Positions 12,078-27,100 are shown, counted from the stretch's first letter. The stretch is 64,000 nucleotides of DNA from Sabethes cyaneus (GCF_943734655.1 NC_071355.1:24434768-24498767); one strand, 5' to 3'. Notes: generated by a model not told the origin, from the sequence alone. Numbers and translations: made by a program.

Positions 12078-13578
12078 CACTATGGGCCAGAAATTGAAAT
12101 TTCGGGACAAATATATTTGCGGTTTAAAGACGTGTCTCAGGTCAATGTAGTCTACGGCAACTTTTTGAATGAAAAAATGATGCATCTTTTGAAGAGGTCG
12201 TCCAATATTTACGTGTTAGTTTAACAACAATTTAAGTAATAACTTTTTGAGTAAATTTTTTTTCACCTTTTTGGTATCTGAATATTAAAGATAAACCAAT
12301 TTCAAGTATTTTTTCTGAAGATATCAAACTTCTACCTGTTACCCATTTTCAGCAATAGACCTTTGTTTATAAACGACCCCTTAAATCACATTTCTTCTTG
12401 TAACATGGTTATTTCAACAGACAGCTCAATGTGATGTTCTAGACAACATTTTGCACATAAAAGAGGAATATTTTTGCTGGAGACTGTTTTGCTTTTTCTG
12501 CATTAATTAATAAGATATAACTGTTTTTAGGCTAAAAACTGGATGAAAAATGTGTATTTTTTCAAGGGTGGTGTCTTCGGAGAAGTAAAATAATAAAATA
12601 TAGCGCATCTTCCTGCACTATTAGGGTGACCATGAATTAACCTATTAGGGTGATATAAACTTTTGTTTTCTTAAATAATTTAAAAAAAAAGTTTTTTTCT
12701 CCAAAAGTTGCAGAAAATACTAAAATAAGGATCTTTGCTGAATAAAGTAACTATCTATCTCTTACCGGTTACGAAATAAAAGGATGTGTTAAAAAGAGCG
12801 CTTAAACATCAATTACAGTCAATAACTTGGCACACGATTATTTTATTGCTTTCAAATGTTCTACAAAGTTATTCAGTATGTTGAAATACATACTTTCTGT
12901 GAAGACTATTTGACACCAGGACGCATATTTATTAAGTTATAAAATGAATGAAAAAAAAATCCGCACTATTTCCAGGTATTACCAGCCATGGTATTCCCAG
13001 GTATTCTCTGAAATACACATTTGGGCAGATAGCTTTAATAATTCCCTACAAATTGGTATGCAAACTAATTGCAGATACTTGCAGATGGCTAAGATATTCG
13101 GATTTTTCATCAGACGGTTTTTAACCTAAAATCAGTTATATCTTATTAATTAATGCATATAAAGGAAAACAGTCTTCAGCAAAAATATTCCTCTTTTATG
13201 TGCAAAATATTTTCTAGAACATCACATTGAGCTGTCTGTGGAAATAGACTTGTTACAAGAAGAAATGTGTTTTGAGGGGTCGTTTATAAACAAAGGTCTA
13301 TTGCTGAAAATGGGTAAAAGGTAGAAGTTTCAAATCTTCACAAAAATTACTTGAAATTGGTTTATCTTTAATATTTTGAAACCAAAAAGGTAAAAAAAAG
13401 TTCACTCAAAAAGTTACTACTTAAATTGTTGTTTAAGTAACGCTTAAATATTGGATGACCCCTTCAAAATATGCATCAATCTTTTATTCAAAAAGTTGCC
13501 GAAGACCACTATGAGCTGAGACATGCTGTTTAACCGCAGATATTTTTGTCCCGAAATTTTAATTTCTGGCCCATAGTG
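12078..13578. mobile_element. Transib-like foldback DNA element
   Basis: A 1501-bp element begins CACTATGGGCCAGAAATT and ends AATTTCTGGCCCATAGTG, directly flanked on both sides by CAGCC (12073-12077 and 13579-13583), a 5-bp target duplication. The arms are imperfect inverted repeats of about 480 bp (to about 12560 and from about 13110). Transib elements are known for CACWATG-type ends and 5-bp GC-rich duplications, so the family call follows from ends and duplication size. No transposase is encoded; the element is non-autonomous. An internal block is also found at 26060-26690. Confidence 0.72.
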
Positions 13579-13845
13579 CAGCCCACTGGTGAAGGCTGAA
13601 TAATTGATATGAATGTGGCGTAAATACTAGAAGAATGTAACAGTTTTGTAATCTGTATTTTTGTACCGTTTAAAAAATTGTAATTCGCAAATTTGACTGC
13701 TGACAAATACCTAAATAGCACAATTTAATGGTAATAAATATTTACAGGCGTCAGACGATAGCTGAAGAGTAGTAGGCTGAAACGTTACGCGATATATTCA
13801 TCAGTTTCATTATTTCACCAAAAATTTTCAACTAAACCGGAAGAT

Positions 13846-16681
<2,836 letters not shown>

Positions 16682-16859
16682 TAAGCAGTTAGTAAGCTTT
16701 TGGCATATTTATATCATTCTACAGGCTATTTTCTCTCGAAAATTTGGGTAGAAGTAGTTTAGAATGTTTTGTTTACACTGTATTTTTATCACGGTCGGTT
16801 TTTCGAAAACTGGAAAAACTGACGTCACTCATAACGAAACGTCGCGAATTTATTTTGCG

Positions 16860-17325
16860 CGAGCACATGGAAGATTGATGTTCCGGAGCAGAAAAGGAAG
16901 CAGAAACTTACTCTAGCTTCGTGTCATTATTCAAAGGGTGTCCTAGATTGGTACGAAGCCAACGGGGTTACTTTCGTACCCAACGATATGAATGCCCCCA
17001 ACGCACCGGAAAAAAATACTGGGCTATTAGCAAGCAGGCACTACGGAAGCATCCTAAAGAGGTCAAATCTGAGGAAAACATGAAGACAAAGTGGGTTTCC
17101 GTACAGAACAAGCTGCAGCCAGATATTGTACAGAACCTTATACATGGATTTAAGCGTAAGGTGCGAGCATACGGTTATGGTTTTGAAGTTGAATGAAATA
17201 AATTTGCCAAAAGTTTACTAATGGGTTATATTTTATTGTCTGAAAGTTTGAAAAAAATCAGTCAATTAGGTAATTTTCTACAGCGTTTCTTTCGTGGAGC
17301 AATTTGATGTGGGTCACCCTTTAGT
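16860..17325 (+). pseudogene. mariner-type (DD37E-like) transposase C-terminal remnant
   Basis: Two frames together give the end of an IS630-Tc1-mariner transposase: HYSKGVLDWYEANGVTFVPN, then NDMNAPNAPE in one frame, and KYWAISKQALRKHPKEVKS to KRKVRAYGYG in the other, ending at a stop at 17194-17196. The short segment that should carry the third catalytic acidic residue between NAPE and KYWAI is collapsed to GAAAAAA, causing the frameshift. GGGTCACCCTTTAG at about 17311-17324 looks like the 3' terminal repeat. The N-terminal half is absent, and the 2.8-kb GACA array lies just upstream. Confidence 0.75.
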
Positions 17326-19156
17326 CCTGAATAAATTATTCATGAAACGTGTGTGCAGTTATAGAAATTAGTTACAATCTATGTAACATCGCTCGGTGAG
17401 GTAAACTTGCAATCATGTGGTAACAATGTTAAAAAAGTTTTAATAAAACTCCATTCGAAGGAAATCGAGATAGCACATAGATACAATCAGTTTGCGGTTT
17501 GTCGAGCTTCAGTTAGCAAAATATGCATCTCCACAAAATTTGTCAATTAACCCTTTATTTTTCCTACAAACTAAAGCCCCCCTCGAGAATAAACTCCCGC
17601 ACCTCATTTACCTATTTTCGAAATCAAAAATAACTGATCAATCTAATCACTAAAACCCGTGCACACCCCAAACTACTACGCGGTCGAGCGCGCAAATATT
17701 CATTGGCGAGGAAGGCAACAACAACATTTGATTGAATCGATAACTGGTAATTGATTTACGGCCAGATATGCTGATACTGATGCACTTTCTATGCCCCACC
17801 ACGTAAATAATTATTCTCGTTTCGGCATGCCGGCTGCCGTGCAGAAACCGGGATATAAATTGATGAAGTGCTATGCAGATTGTGGTTCGACGCGTTGTCT
17901 GTCCGCCTTCATCTGCAACCGATTGCTTATCGGTAATTTCATTCCCTAACAGTCACAAACAGTGGAGGAGTCCATTAGGGTAAAATTGATCAATTGGTGC
18001 TTAGTTTCAGGATAGGATCAGAAAACTTTTCCGAAAGCTAATTTACTCAATCGCTGACCTATTTTACCCTAAAGGAATTAGTCGTCAAGCGCGGAATATA
18101 TATGCGATTGCATCGGTTTGCATGTGGTTTATTTGCCACCCTATGCTCCCACCTGCCCCGCTATTCGTGATTACGAAATTAGTTGAATCTGTTTACCGAT
18201 TGGTGATGGATTAAAAACGTGGAAAATCCAATTGCTCGCCGGATTGATTCTGCGTTGGAAAGCAATCAGTTTGCACTGATCCCATGCACTGACGAGTGAA
18301 ATGCTTTGTATGGTTTACAGATTACGTTCGCTGGAGCGTCGGTAATATGTATATGCCTGCAAGGATGGAAGTAATTTTCCAAATGCAGGTTGCATCAGAA
18401 AATTGAACTGAATGAAAAGCATTCTGTTCTGTTCAGCATATGCTGCTATCTTCAAACAATACGCAACCGGTGTGATCCTTTTGTTTTACGTAGATTAAAC
18501 GCATTTATAACAGCTCCAGGATTAGTACCTAATAAACCACATAACGTTCTTCAGCTTAGTGAAACCGAGCGTTAGAAGGCGCTGTACGGAGGAGGAAATT
18601 TAATTTTCTTCCTTCCTTGATCCGTTCTATGATTTTATTTGTTCCTTTGCTTTGAAAATGAATTGAATATACGCTTACGGAAATATTCTGATTGAGGCAC
18701 TTCGAACAGAATGCATATGTCTGATGAATGGTTTGAATTATAATAAGATATTTCAAATGTTGCCTTTCAAATCAAATGATTTCCGTAAATACTTACCGGC
18801 AGCAGTTTACACAATAATGCTCATGTTCAAGCAACGTAAAAGTTTAAATCTAAAAGATAAGCTTTAGTAGCACATAAAATTCATTGTCCTGCATTATTCA
18901 CCTATAATTATGGCTCTTTGAGTCATTGCAGCAATGTGCGTCTGTGCAGTTGGTTTGTAATTTCAACGGTTGAGTGGGTGTTGGCCGGACGGTTTTTTAC
19001 GCTACTGGTATTCGGGCTAATGTTATAAAATCATTGACCGCAGTTACTGGTCAGTAACCGAAAGTCTTTAAAAAAATTATTAGCTTTTCGGTATGATGTT
19101 AAATCAGGAACGTTGACAATAGTCCGTAGTGAAAAGATTACAAATGGTGATCAATA
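17326..19156. other. No recognisable gene
   Basis: Apparently low-repeat DNA. A GC-richer patch at 17570-18130 has GATATAAATTG near 17850, but no initiator or exon can be tied to it. None of the ORFs is convincing. Confidence 0.45.
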
Positions 19157-21705
19157 TACTTAGTTACTTACTTACTTACTTCTAACAACATAGGGGTGGC
19201 TCTGCCTTATGGAGAATTCCTCTTCACTGTACTCGGTCCTGGCAACTCGTCGCCAATTCGTTGAGTGTTTCGACACACGCAAGTCGGTTTCAACCTGGTC
19301 GAACTATCTAGCACGTTGGGCCCCTATATTCCTGGTGCCAATGCGTTCCTTGAAAAAAAAAAACGAATTTCATTGCACAGTCGTCCGGCATCCTTGCTAC
19401 GTGGTCGGTCCACCGTAGTCTTCCAACTTTTGCCAGGTTTACGATAGGAAACTTTCCAAGTAGTACCTGCCACTTCTGATGTATACGCCTACGCCACTCT
19501 TCGCTTTTCGTTTGTACTCCGCCAAAAATAGCTCGTAACGTTTTGTTCAAATACGCCAAATGTACGTATGTCTTCCGTAAGCAGAGATACTGTCTCAAGT
19601 CCGTAGTTGACCACCGGTCGGATTAGCGTTTTGTATATCGTCATGTTTGTGCGACGGCGCATGCTCCTTCATATTGCGGAGCGAAAAGTTGGCTCGATTT
19701 CCAGCTTGAATGCGTCGTTGAATCTCCTTACTCCTAGTATTGTCGGTGGCGATCAGAGATCCTAAGTATATGAACTCGTCAACCACTTCCAGTTCATCAC
19801 CGTCAAGAGTCACTGTCTATGGGCGGCAAACGTTGTTTTCTCTGGAGCCTCTTCCTATCATATATTTGGTTTTCGACGCATTGATTTGTAGCCAAATCTT
19901 CCTAGCCTCCGTTTTTTGACTAGCGTAGATGGTTTCTAGAAATGCTGTCGAAATCGTCTGCGAACGTTAGGAGTTGGCTACCCTTGTTGAAGGCGGTTCA
20001 ACTCATTTCGTTGCCCGCTCTCCGGATCGCACCATCGATAGCGATGTTGAATACCATGCAGGACAGTCCATCTCCTTGCCGCATCTACTCCCTCTGTGTG
20101 ATTTGTATTGACTAAAGAGTACCCTCGAAATATGCACTCGCTTAAGGATAGCTTTGATCAGCTGCGTCAGTTTGTCCGGAAAACCGATCTCGCTCATTAT
20201 CTACCATAACTGTTCGCGCTAGACTGTATCGTATGCTGCCTTGAAATCCACGAAAATATGATGCATGGGCACGTTGTACTTCTGAAATTTCTGGAGGATT
20301 TGTCGGAGCTTGGGCCTACATACCTGATACTGCCCTACGATCTCTATTGCAATTGGGGATTGATGACGTAACAAGATCTGGGAGAGTACCTTTTAGGCGA
20401 CGTTGAGCAGCGCAGTGTAGCGGTGATTATAGTAATCGAGCCGATCACCCTACTTATAGACGGGACAATTTTGGTAGTCTCTCCTCCTCCCATTACTATC
20501 AATTTATCCTACGTAGTGTCTTTGATCGTAGTTCTTTACCAATTTGAGTTCTAGGAGGAGTCGATCCTTTCCGGCGGCTCTATTATTCTCCAGCTGGTCG
20601 ATTTCCGTTATTGTCATTTGTAGGCACTTCTAGGTTAATTTCGGTTCCGTCTTCTTCTCTTCTATCGTAATTGAGATGCTCATTGAAGAACTGCTTCCAC
20701 CTGTCGACCATCTCGCTCTCGTGCTCGTTCCGACACATCCCAAGTAACAATTGGGGTTCATTACACTCTTATGATGGCATTTAAGACCAAAATTGATCTT
20801 GAAGATCACGATAAGAGTGCAATAAAACCTACACTGTTGGTTGGGATATTATCCAACTAACAATTTAAGTTTTATTACCCCCTTATAATGGCCTTTATGA
20901 TCAAAATTGGTCATGAAAACCGCAATAAGAGTATATCTTTTGCGAGATTGGTTCACCTTCTCATAGAAGTTGCGCACTTTGTCATAGAAGTTGTTCATTA
21001 GTCGGGAATAGTTGTTCTAGCTCTTCACGATCTCTGTTCTTCTATTGGTGCATATGCTCGTCGATATTTGCCAAAATTCTCTCTTGTGGCAGTGCTTAGA
21101 TAGTTTTTCCAAAATCTTTTTTTTTCTCTCCATCGCTTGTTGGCATTTCCCATCAAACCAGTTATTTCGTGTACTTCTGCAGTGCCACGATGCCGAACTT
21201 TCGGGGTTCCAGCAGCACTTTGTCGTCACCAACGAAATCCAGCGATCTGCAGTTCCAGATACCAAGCATCCATTCCATGTTCTTATTTCGTCGCCTTTGC
21301 CCATGCCGAATGTTCCGAATCAAATTTCCTTGACTGTTTGTAGTAGAGACGGGTTTAGCTGTGTTGCCTTTCCAGGGCCACACTACCGAGTTTTGTGATG
21401 GGGCTGCCATCTTAGGTGTAGTGCTGAGACAACACATTTCTTAATTCAGCTAGCCGCTCCGGATCAGACGCGGTCGTGTACCGCTCTGAATCTGGAGTAA
21501 AACCCTGCACTTGGTTGAGGAATCGCCTAGCTATCAAGACCCGCTCCTGAAACGGGAATAGACGCTTAAGCCTGGTAAGGCTGATTCTCGTTGCTATACT
21601 GAGCGTTCGCATGAGTTCCTGCTTCCCTGTTGGCGCATAACTTTGCCAAAGTTCTTTGACAACAGGTTCGTCAATCACATGGTGCAAACAGCGGGTAGCC
21701 ATCTA
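19157..21705 (-). pseudogene. Degenerate EN-RT LINE (minus strand)
   Basis: Read on the minus strand the order is: a short N-terminal reading frame (21702-21412), then endonuclease start (WNCRSLDFVGDDKVLLEPR and GIVALQ, about 21280-21165), the linker RNNWFDGKCQQAMERK (about 21180), RT remnants (IGFPDKLTQLIKAILKRVHIS near 20190-20130), the ELEVVDEFIYLGSLI block (about 19790-19740) and the GRLRWTDHVARMPDD C-terminal signature (about 19425-19380). The tail is TAAG repeats, seen as TTACTTACTTACTTAC at 19163-19178. Many frameshifts; MITE DNA interrupts it at 20739-20935. Confidence 0.85.
20739..20845. mobile_element. 107-bp CCCAAGTAAC MITE, AT target duplication
   Basis: A near-palindrome from CCCAAGTAACAATTGGGG to CACTGTTGGTTGGG, with AT flanking both ends (20737-20738 and 20846-20847). 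The centre contains AAGACCAAAATTGATCTTGA. It shares ends and core with 38071-38178. A second partial, diverged copy follows at about 20853-20935 (CAACTAACAATTTAAG to AATAAGAGTATATC). It sits inside the minus-strand LINE relic, so it inserted after the LINE. Confidence 0.72.
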
Positions 21706-21764
21706 CTGCAAAACTCACGGCTCGGTTAGTACTAATCTGTTAGAATTTACCTCAATGTGTATTT

Positions 21765-22175
21765 CGCAAATGGAAGACTCTGGTCGATGTTATTTATACA
21801 GATTTCAAAGCGGCATTTGATCGAATTGATCATACAATTCTCTTACGAAAACTTTCTCGGCTTGGTGCTCATATCTCAGTGCAGTAAGTGGTAGAGTATT
21901 GCGTGTAAAACTCGGATCCAGTGTTTTGTCGGTGTTCACTAATAAGTCTGGCGTTCCTCAAGGTAGTAACATGGGACCGTTATTTTTCTGGCTGTTCTTT
22001 AACGATTTCTTTTTCCCGCTGGGTATTAATGAACGCTGACAACCTGAAATTGTTTGTTCCAATGCAAATCATAGACGACTGCCGCCGCTTACACGACTTG
22101 CTTGATATGTTTGGTGAATGGTGCAAACTGACTGACTGACTCATTGTTAACATTGCCAAATGCGAGGATGAACCA
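21765..22175 (+). pseudogene. Jockey/CR1-type RT fragment
   Basis: Translation in shifting frames gives VDVIYTDFKAAFDRIDHTILLRKLSRLGAHIS (starting about 21785), then SGVPQGSNMGPLFFWLFFND (about 21950-22010). These are RT palm motifs of a different LINE family from the FVDFKAAYDT family. The YADD-type box is lost and frameshifts separate the blocks. Confidence 0.72.
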
Positions 22176-22574
22176 GTGATGCCAGGTAAACTTATAAAAT
22201 CAAACTTTTGATTTAAAAGAAAGTTTGACCAACATTTGTTCTTCATTCAAAGGTTTGTACGTATAGGTTCGTCAGGTTTGCAGAAAAGTGAAGAAGGTTA
22301 AATTTTTATCGCATAGGTATTGTTATTGATTGTATTTGAAGGAAATTAATACTTGTTTGAATCAAACCAGATCATGATACATTTGAAATTTTTTCTATAT
22401 TATTGAAGACCGCAGACTTTCGTCATTCGTTTTACCTTTGTTATAGTATATATTACCTTTGTTATAGCATATAACAAAAGTTTAGAAATTGGTCGAAAAA
22501 CACGAAATTGATCCGAGGCCCGGAGGGCCGAATCACATATACCAATCGATAGAGCTCGACGAACTGAGCAATGT

Positions 22575-22598
22575 CTGTGTGTGTGTATGTGTGTGTGC
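22575..22598 (+). repeat. Short (GT)n tract of repeat copy 1
   Basis: About 12 GT units interrupted by one AT. It occupies the same position as the longer tracts in copies 2 and 3 of the same repeat. Confidence 0.8.
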
Positions 22599-23179
22599 AG
22601 CTCATTTTCTATCGCCTGTTTCTCGGATATGGCTGAACCGATTTATGCGCCATTAGTCTCATTTGAAAGGTATTATTGCCTAGTATATCACTATTGAATT
22701 GCTTCGTGGTCCGATGTTTCGTTTAAAAGTTATAAGCAAAAATGTGAAAACTACGTGACACGATTTTATCCGGAACCACGCAACCGATTTCAATGATCTT
22801 AGTACCAAATGAAAGCTCTTGCTAAATTATAAAAATTTTCAGGAAGTTTTATTGAAAACAAATAAGTAGTATAAAAGTTATGCTTAAAAACGTGTTTTGA
22901 CAAGGTAATAATTATCGCCTGTTTCTCAGAGATGACCAAGACGATTTATGCGCTATTAGTCTCATTTGAAAGGTAATATAGCCGGATAGATCACTATTGA
23001 ATGGTTTTTTGATTGGACTTTTAGTTTGAAAGTTATGAGCATTTGAAGTTACACGTTAATATTTACAATACTTTATAGCGATTTTAACCATGATAATGTA
23101 TCTAGTTTCAATTGTTTTAGTATTAAATGAGAGGTCTTAACACTGCAAATGTATTCATCAAATTTCATAAGGATTGGTT

Positions 23180-25973
23180 GAATGAAAAAGAATGTTGTGA
23201 TTGAGAATTCTAACAGCTGGTACAATCTGGATCTCCTGCGTCTTAAACGTAAGAGGGACAAATGGTACAAGAAGTTCCGTAGAACTAACAGTAGCTATCA
23301 TTGGTACAAGTATACGGAAATGCGAAATACATATTCACAATCTCTGATCAAGACACGGAGCGAATATTTACAGAGGAAAATTGACCATCATAAAAACAAC
23401 AGCAAAGAGCTATGGAAAATACTCAAATCATTGTTGAAACCCAGCGATTGCAAAGCGCGATCCATAACCTTTAACGGCACATTAGAATTTTCGGAAAGAG
23501 AAATCGCATCTAGGTTCAATGATTATTTTATCGATAGTATTTCAGCGATTAATCAGTCTATTGAATTGGTTGATGAGCCTGAAGAACTCAAGCAACCTTT
23601 CAATACTGACTGTACGTTTAGCCGATTTCGTCCAATCACGATAGAAGAGTTGAGAGATATTTGTTTTTCAATGGAAAAAACGGCTGGAATAGATAATGTT
23701 AACGCTAGAGTTATTCAAGATTGCTTTGATGTCATTGGACACGACCTTCTTGGCCTAATCAATGAATCGTTGCAGACTGGGCACGTGCCTCAAGTTTGGA
23801 AGGAATCCTTAGTAGTTCCTATACAAAAAGTTGCTGGTACGATTAAAGCCGAAGAGTTTCGTCCCATCAATATGTTACACACACTAGAAAAAGTTTTGGA
23901 ACTTGCTGTGAAAGGCCAACTGTTGAGTTATCTTAATTCTAATGATTTGCTAATACCAGAACAATCAGGATATCGGGAAAGTCATTCTTGTGAAACTGCA
24001 TTAAATCTGGTGTTGGCGAAATGGAAAGAAAACATTGAGCGTAAAGATGCTATCGTTGCTGTGTTTCTGGATCTAAAACGCGCGTTTGAAACAATATCTA
24101 GGCCCTTGTTATTGCAAAGTATTAAGCGCTTTGGAATGGTGGGGACTGTTTACAAATGGTTTGAGAGCTATTTGTGTGACAGGACTCAGAGGACTATTTT
24201 CAATAATTTTATTTCTGACCCCGTGGGTAATACTCTTGGAGTGCCCCAAGGGAGTGTCTTAGGGCCTATTTTATTTATTATGTATATCAATGACATGAGA
24301 CGAGTGTTACGTTTTTGTGATATTAACCTTTTTGCCGATGATACTGTACTATTTATTGCAGCTAAGAAACTCGATAATGTTACAGCACACTTGAATGAGG
24401 ATTTACGTTCGCTGAGCAGATGGTTGAAATTCAAACAACTAAAGCTAAACATCAGTAAGACTAAATTTATGGTAGTCTCGCGAAACCGCGTAAATGAAGA
24501 TGTCTCTGTGGAAATTGATGGTGAGACAATTGAACGCGTACGAGAAATCAAGTATCTTGGCGTTATTATTGATGATAAACTAAAGTTCGATGTACACATT
24601 GACAATGTCATCAAGAAAATTGCCAAGAAATACGGAATTCTCTGTCGTTTGAAGAAAGATTTGAACACTTTTAGTAAGATTCATCTCTATAAATCAATCA
24701 TCTCTCCACACTTGGACTTTTGCGCTTCCATTTTGTTCTTGGCAACTGAAACACAAATATCGAGATTACAGCGCTTGCAAAATAAAGTAATGCGGTTGAT
24801 TTTAAGATGCAATAGATTCACTCCCTCGGCGCTAATGCTGGATGCTTTGCAGTGGTTATCGGTAAAGCAGCGCATTGTATTCTTGACGTTGGTGTTCATT
24901 TTTAAAATAGTGAATGGATTGCTGCCTCGATATTTGTGTAATCGAATTGTAAGAGGGAGTGATATTCATAGATATAACACTAGAAGCGCCTTAGAAATTA
25001 GAACACCAAATTTTATATCATGTGCTTCACAGAATTCATTGTTTTTTAAAGGTATTAATTTATTCAATTCGATGCCTACTCACATTAAACGTGCGACAAC
25101 GCTGACCGAGTTCAAAAGGCAATGTATTTCACACGTCAAAGCTGTGTTTTGAACAGCTTTAAATTTTGTTTTGGTATTTCATGTTTTAGCCTGACGAAGT
25201 TTATAAAACGGATAATTTTGCATGGACACCAATATAGCTTTTTAGTAATTATTGAAGAGAGTAAAAACTATTATGTTCGTCTAGATGATGATGATGGATT
25301 TTGTAATTGTTGTTAGTAGTTAAAAAAAAAAAGAGTAGTCTACGAAGGTTTGAGCTTCGCGCGCGGTGCACAGATATAAAGGACTGAATGCTTTGGTTGA
25401 TTGTTGATTGTTGACTGTGTTGGCAATTTACAATTATTTAAAAGACTTTTCAGCTGTCAAGTTGTACTCGTCAGATTATTCAGGAAGATTAGAACATTTC
25501 TGAAGGCTATTAGGGGTAGAATTTCCTAGCTGGTCAAGGTTCTTTTCGGGTGGGAAATTGCTTTGACTGCCCTGGGTGGGAATATCCTTATAAATTTAAT
25601 GCTTGGTAAGCAGTTTGACTTATGCTTTGCTTGCTGTTAACGGCGGGAATGGCTTCGTCTGGACTGCTTAGCTCAGCAACGGATTACACTGGATGTTAGC
25701 TTAAAGTAAATGTTGAATATCCCTTGTTCGCTGAAAGTTGTGTAATGATTGTACTGGGTATTCTAGCTTGAATGACTTGAGAGTTTAATTGTTCGTAGTC
25801 ATGCTAGTGTTAGCCATTAGAAATTTGCTAAAGGAATTTGTATCTGTGTGAAAAAAAAACCAGTCCGTTTTTTTTTGTTTTCCTGGTTTATTTTTATAAT
25901 AATTATCATATAGATAAATCGTCTACCTCAAACCTCCGTAGGGGTAAGAGGTGGGCCCATCATCATCATCATC
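23180..25973 (+). mobile_element. 5'-truncated LINE with 7-bp target duplication
   Basis: The insertion is bounded by ATTGGTT at 23173-23179 and 25974-25980 and ends in (CAT)n at about 25958-25973, a simple-repeat tail as in several LINE clades. Removing it restores the host repeat exactly as in copy 2 (ATAAG-ATTGGTT then ACCGGTCAAAAG). It lacks the endonuclease domain because of 5' truncation but has a long open RT frame and about 820 bp of 3' UTR. Confidence 0.88.
23182..25152 (+). CDS. LINE reverse transcriptase ORF, intact 656 codons, 5'-truncated
   Basis: Encodes the reverse transcriptase and C-terminal region of a non-LTR retrotransposon of the CR1/L2/Jockey group (group from motif style, exact clade not assigned). 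The enzyme would copy element RNA at a nicked genomic target. Visible motifs: FRPINMLHTLEKVLE, EQSGYRESHSCETAL, AVFLDLKRAFETI (first catalytic Asp), GVPQGSVLGPILFIMYIND, and FADDTVLF (catalytic Asp pair). These are followed by LKFKQLKLNISKTKFM and a C-terminal LYKSIISPHLDFCASI block. The upstream endonuclease is missing because the copy is 5'-truncated, so the first ATG is an internal methionine just inside the insertion boundary. There are no stops or frameshifts over 656 codons, which points to a recent insertion, but the copy cannot be autonomous. Confidence 0.92.
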   Translation: MKKNVVIENSNSWYNLDLLRLKRKRDKWYKKFRRTNSSYHWYKYTEMRNTYSQSLIKTRSEYLQRKIDHHKNNSKELWKILKSLLKPSDCKARSITFNGTLEFSEREIASRFNDYFIDSISAINQSIELVDEPEELKQPFNTDCTFSRFRPITIEELRDICFSMEKTAGIDNVNARVIQDCFDVIGHDLLGLINESLQTGHVPQVWKESLVVPIQKVAGTIKAEEFRPINMLHTLEKVLELAVKGQLLSYLNSNDLLIPEQSGYRESHSCETALNLVLAKWKENIERKDAIVAVFLDLKRAFETISRPLLLQSIKRFGMVGTVYKWFESYLCDRTQRTIFNNFISDPVGNTLGVPQGSVLGPILFIMYINDMRRVLRFCDINLFADDTVLFIAAKKLDNVTAHLNEDLRSLSRWLKFKQLKLNISKTKFMVVSRNRVNEDVSVEIDGETIERVREIKYLGVIIDDKLKFDVHIDNVIKKIAKKYGILCRLKKDLNTFSKIHLYKSIISPHLDFCASILFLATETQISRLQRLQNKVMRLILRCNRFTPSALMLDALQWLSVKQRIVFLTLVFIFKIVNGLLPRYLCNRIVRGSDIHRYNTRSALEIRTPNFISCASQNSLFFKGINLFNSMPTHIKRATTLTEFKRQCISHVKAVF

Positions 25974-26059
25974 ATTGGTTCTACTGGTCAAAAGATATTT
26001 AAAAATGATTGATGAAATTTATTCAAGAAAACCTTATTGACCAAACCTTTAATGGGACC

Positions 26060-26690
26060 AAACCTCAAAAACAGAATAATATAGCAAAAATGTGTAATTT
26101 TTCAACGGGTGTTTCTTTGCAGCAGTTAATTAATAAAATATAGCACATTTTCTTACACTTTTAGGGTGACCGTGAATCCGCTTAAAAGGGTGACACAAAT
26201 TTTTATTTTTGAAAAACGTCCAAAAAATAGCGCCTTCACAAAAATTGTAGAACACACTAAAATAAGCAACTTTGTTGCAAATAGTAACTATCTATCTCTT
26301 ACTGGTTGTGAAATTTATTGATTTGTTTAAAGAAACCAGTTTAAATTCAAGCAAAGCAAAGTCATGGGTGTAAACGTCCTTCAGAACTTGACCCTTCTTT
26401 ATCGACAGACTTCGCAGCCGGTTATTAGAGTACAGGAAAATTACGGGCTAGGGCAAAGATCCTATAAACTCCGTAACGGCACCGATCAGTCGAGATTCGA
26501 ACATACGACGATTGGCTTGTTAGGCTAGCATTGTACCCCGAGACTAACAGCCACTTTAAAATCAGTTCTGCTCAAAAATTCTGTACACGATGTTTTCATT
26601 GCTTTCATATGTTCTATAAAGTTATTTAGTAGGTTAAAATACACACTGAAGATTGTTTATCGCTAGGATGCATATGGATGATAACTAGCA
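26060..26690 (+). repeat. Segment related to interior of the Transib-like element
   Basis: The segment GTGTAATTTTTCAACGGGTG ... TTTTAGGGTGACCGTGAAT ... AACTATCTATCTCTTACTGG closely parallels 12550-12780, and CGATGTTTTCATTGCTTTCA ... GAAGATTGTTTATCGCTAGG parallels 12835-12925. The CACTATGG arms are missing. A SINE (26349-26552) is inserted between the two halves. Confidence 0.65.
26349..26552 (-). repeat. tRNA-derived SINE (minus strand)
   Basis: On the minus strand: a tRNA-like head with a Pol III B box (GTTCGAATCTC, near 26498-26488), a body containing CCGGCTGCGAAGTCTGTCGA, and a tail CTTTGCTTTGCTT at about 26350-26362. Architecture matches the SINE at 31493-31710 with considerable divergence. 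It interrupts the Transib-related segment. Confidence 0.75.
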
Positions 26691-26851
26691 GAGCATTAAC
26701 AAACAGTTGAATTAAGTTCCGAAGACGTGTCGATTTCTGTATGATCATTTCTAGCTCAAAACGCTAAAAAAAGTCATTTTTACTCGACTATTTTCGATTG
26801 GAATTGGAATTTGAATGTGAAAATAGTTTCTTTCTAAACCTAATATTTGAC

Positions 26852-27100
26852 GAGCAACATTTCAAAAGGTCCAATGTGCAAATGAGAGATTCTCTTTGCA
26901 TCTCGTCTCTTAGGTTTATTACGGCGGCATAAATGCACCTGAATGCGTCTATTTTGCATGAAACGGTTACTGGTGTTATTGGAAAGCTTATCCTTTAGAA
27001 TAATTGAGTTGAAATGTATTTACGCCACCGTAATAAGCATAAGAGAGGAAACGCAAAGAGAATCTCTCATTTGCACATTGGACCTTTTGACATGTTGGTC
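26852..27100. repeat. Foldback MITE with arms of about 80 bp
   Basis: The left arm from GAGCAACATTTCAAAAGGTC and the right arm ending in GACCTTTTGACATGTTGGTC are reverse complements over about 80 bp. They include CAAATGAGAGATTCTCTTTG and TTTATTACGGCGGC / ACGCCACCGTAATAAGC. The loop is about 90 bp. No coding content. Confidence 0.78.

Noticed and set aside
24186..24668. 160-codon minus-strand ORF
   Set aside because: Antisense shadow of the intact LINE reverse transcriptase.
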